The translations under genes and the position numbers were made by a program. A stretch of DNA of 64,000 nucleotides, taken from contig JALJCO010013699.1 in the NCBI GenBank assembly GCA_023101725.1, positions 186,001 to 250,000 of the forward strand, written 5' to 3'. The notes under the pieces were generated by a model. The model worked only from the letters and a program-made list of their open reading frames with translations, was not told where the DNA came from and ran no database searches. Below are positions 62,300 to 64,000 of this stretch, in pieces (the first letter of the stretch is position 1; the number at the start of each line of letters is the position of its first letter). Source of the DNA: Atherinomorus stipes (Eukaryota > Chordata > Actinopteri > Atheriniformes > Atherinidae).

Positions 62300-62966
62300 A
62301 GGTTGAATATGGAACATTTTTATTAAAAGCTATATTTTTTAAAAAATAATACCTCCACAGGTCGTTTGGGGGTGTACAGAATGAAAGTACAACATTTCCC
62401 AGAAAAATTATATTTAGCCTAAAAATAATTATAAAATAAATTTTGACGGGTTCGATAATGGCATTTTATTTACGTCTATAAGCCAATACACGCCGTCATT
62501 GCAGGTTGCCAAATGCGATCTCTGTGTGGAAACAATATTTCGGTCATAGTCAGGCCTGTACAGGGAAAAACCGTGGAGACGACGAGTGAAGCAGCTGCTT
62601 CAGAGCCCTGGAGATATTGTTATCTGTTTCTGAGGAGGAGTGACCTGAGAAGAGCAAAACCTGGAGTAAATTTAGGTGAAGACTTCACTAAATGGACCCA
62701 CATAAACGTTTTCCACGGAGTCAAAACAGAGAAGGCGACTTTCCTCCGGGATCGGTAAGCTAGCTTGTTTGCTAACATGGCTAACGTTAGCTGTCGGTTA
62801 TAAACTCCTCTGCGTTACTTGTTGGACATGCTGCTGCAGACTGTTACTCACTTGCGTATCGGCAGTGAGCCTGGCATCCCAGCGGCTGGAGTTGTTTTTC
62901 TGCCGTTGCAACTACAACCTAGACACACGTGATGTCGCTGTTCTGTCCGTATTCCATATTCAACCT
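62300..62966 (+). mobile_element. TTAA-flanked DNA transposon, 667 bp, carrying an exon-like frame
   Basis: The ends are identical over 15 bases: AGGTTGAATATGGAA on the left and the same on the minus strand at the right. Both sides have TTAA (62296-62299 and 62967-62970), the target site of piggyBac and Kolobok elements. No transposase is inside, so it is non-autonomous. It contains the open frame 62513-62754 and a perfect 12-base palindrome, GCTAACGTTAGC, at 62780-62791. Confidence 0.8.
62513..62754 (+). CDS. Exon-like open frame ending at a splice donor (partial)
   Basis: A true ATG at 62513 opens a frame of about 80 codons that stays open up to TCG|GTAAGC (donor at 62755-62756); read past the donor it stops within one codon. 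The N-terminal part is MRSLCGNNISVIVRPVQ, followed by a Ser/Glu-rich linker, then RRSDLRRAKPGVNLGEDFTK, W, and GVKTEKATFLRD. The last part resembles, from memory, a motif (RVN-GEAF-RW---GLKTD--LA-FLLD) at the start of many predicted fish proteins, several linked to zinc fingers; this was not checked. The frame lies wholly inside the TTAA-flanked element, so it may be a captured or element-borne first exon. No downstream exon was found. Function unknown. Confidence 0.4.
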
Positions 62967-63021
62967 TTAAATTTTTTTTCATTTTTTTTTTCTTTGTTAC
63001 TCATTTATTTAGTCATTCAGC

Positions 63022-63101
63022 TAGGGGTGCACCAATTTCAGTTTTCTGGCCGATCACTGATCTTTCAAAATCCTGACCCGCTGATACTGATTTTTGACAA
63101 T

Positions 63102-63172
<71 letters not shown>

Positions 63173-63220
63173 AACCAATTACAGCTTCAATTTTGTTTTA
63201 TTTAAAAACAATAAACAATA
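63022..63220 (+). mobile_element. hAT element 5' part, interrupted by Tc1
   Basis: Starts TAGGGGTGCACCAATTTCAG, then GGCCGATCACTGATC and CCGCTGATACTG, a typical hAT end. A long (TA)n tract lies inside. It is cut at 63220 by a Tc1-like element; its right end must lie beyond the window. Confidence 0.75.
63106..63167. repeat. (TA)31 microsatellite
   Basis: An uninterrupted run of 31 TA units inside the hAT element. Confidence 0.95.
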
Positions 63221-64000
63221 CAGGGAGTGCAAAATTATTAGGCAAATGAGTATTTTGACCACATCATCCTCTTTATGCATGTTGTCTTACTCCAAGCTGT
63301 ATAGGCCAAAAGCCTACTACCAATTAAGCATATCAGGTGATGTGCATCTCTGTAAAGAGAAGGGGTGTGGTCTAATGACATCAACAACACCCTATATCAG
63401 GTGTATTAGGCAAACAGAATTATTAGGCAACTTCCTTTCCTTTGGCAAAATGGGTCAGAAGAGGGAGTTGATAGGCTCCGAAAAGTCAAAAATAGTGAGA
63501 TATCTTGCAGAGGGATGCAGCACTCTTAAAACTGCCAAGCTTCTGAAGCGTGATCATCCAACAATCAAACGTTTCATTCAAAATAGTCAACAGGGTCGCA
63601 AGAAACGTGTGGAAAAACCAAGGTGCAAAATAACTGCCCATGAACTGAGAAATGTCAAGCGTGCAGCTGCCAAGATGCCACTTGCCAGCAGTTTTGCCAT
63701 ATGTCAGAGCTGCAACATCACTGGAGTGCCTAAAAGCACAAGGTGTGCAATACTCAGAGACATGGCCAAGATAAGAAAGGCTGAAAAACGACCACCACTG
63801 AACAAGACACACAAGCTGAAACATCAAGACTGGACTGGAAAACACCTTCTTCAAGCAGTGGTACAGGAAGAAGTCCGCATCCTTCAAGAAAAACATGATT
63901 TTCATGCAGGACAATGCTCCATCACACGCATCCACATACTCCACAGCGTGGCTGGCAAGAAGGGCAAGAGGGTCTAAAAGAAGAAAAACTAATGACATGG
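63221..64000 (+). mobile_element. Tc1/mariner element, internally deleted, runs off the window
   Basis: Starts CAGGGAGTGCAAAATTATTA directly after TA (63219-63220). This is the 5' TIR of a well-known fish Tc1/mariner family, followed by its non-coding leader and the transposase start at 63450. An internal deletion joins the region before the first catalytic Asp to the region before the second (junction near 63837-63842). The 3' TIR lies beyond the window end. Confidence 0.92.
63450..63977 (+). pseudogene. Tc1/mariner transposase, N-terminal half only
   Basis: From ATG 63450 the frame gives 175 residues. Residues 1 to about 55 hold the first helix-turn-helix (SEKSKIVRYLAEGCSTLKTA, then LLKRDHPTIKRFI). 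A basic linker follows (QQGRKKRVEKPRCKITAHEL), then the second helix-turn-helix (about residues 75-110, with SCNITGVPKSTRCAILRDM). After KHQDW (about residue 130) a deletion removes the segment with the first catalytic Asp and changes frame; the last 45 or so residues are out-of-frame sequence. The second-Asp block (MQDNAPSHAS in the family frame) is still present in DNA at about 63906-63935, but in another frame. It cannot be catalytic, yet it keeps the likely TIR-binding domains, so it could act as a repressor if expressed. It could equally be a silent MITE-forming copy. Confidence 0.85.

Noticed and set aside
62769..63977. 402-codon plus-strand open frame
   Set aside because: It is an accident: the frame runs from the end of the TTAA element through a hAT and a (TA)31 tract into the Tc1 transposase. 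Only the part from ATG 63450 is a former gene.

Overview
The window looks like non-coding nuclear DNA from a ray-finned (probably percomorph teleost) fish. The evidence is the repeat content, not any host gene: several Tc1/mariner families typical of fish, many short hAT elements with ends like TAGGGATG or TAGGGGTG, a TAA-flanked Harbinger-type MITE, L1-like and L2/Rex-like LINE remnants, and dispersed microsatellites. I found no host protein-coding gene, rRNA, tRNA or CRISPR array. Most open frames in the window are chance frames. The DNA is either a very large intron or a gene desert; the sequence does not say which.

Layout. 0-6.8 kb: unique AT-rich DNA with no recognised gene. 6.85-7.3 kb: hAT fragment holding a second hAT-like element. 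9.5-10.85 kb: minus-strand L1-like LINE remnant cut by a 202-bp Tc1-type MITE. 13.07-13.83 kb: Tc1-type MITE with a hAT remnant inside. 17.7-26.3 kb: hAT copies, three of them complete with target-site duplications (TSDs). 28.3-29.0 kb: dead minus-strand Tc1 transposase. 30.4-32.1 kb: plus-strand Tc1 transposase split by two later insertions. 32.7-33.9 kb: L2/Rex-like LINE tail, then a complete hAT. 37.4-38.5 kb: hAT inside hAT, both with perfect 8-bp TSDs. 40.9-41.8 kb: Harbinger-type MITE with a hAT inside. 45.7-46.9 kb: inverted repeat of about 1.2 kb with arms of about 0.4 kb. 47.3-47.7 kb: complete hAT. 50.0-51.5 kb: Tc1 remnant, then a hAT containing another hAT and a 71-bp Tc1 mini-MITE. 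53.1-54.0 kb: dead Tc1. 56.6-57.3 kb: pentanucleotide microsatellite and a complete hAT. 62.3-63.0 kb: TTAA-flanked element carrying an exon-like frame that ends at a splice donor. 63.0-64.0 kb: hAT interrupted by an internally deleted Tc1 element that runs off the window.

The elements do not form a pathway. What joins them is order of insertion: nesting with readable TSDs gives a relative timeline at seven or more sites. I did not find a convincing new biological system. The best leads are the exon-bearing TTAA element, the large inverted repeat, a hAT carrying a perfect TCTCGCGAGA palindrome, and a Tc1 copy whose frame keeps only the DNA-binding half of the transposase. Family names come from recognition of sequence and of ends; no database was searched.
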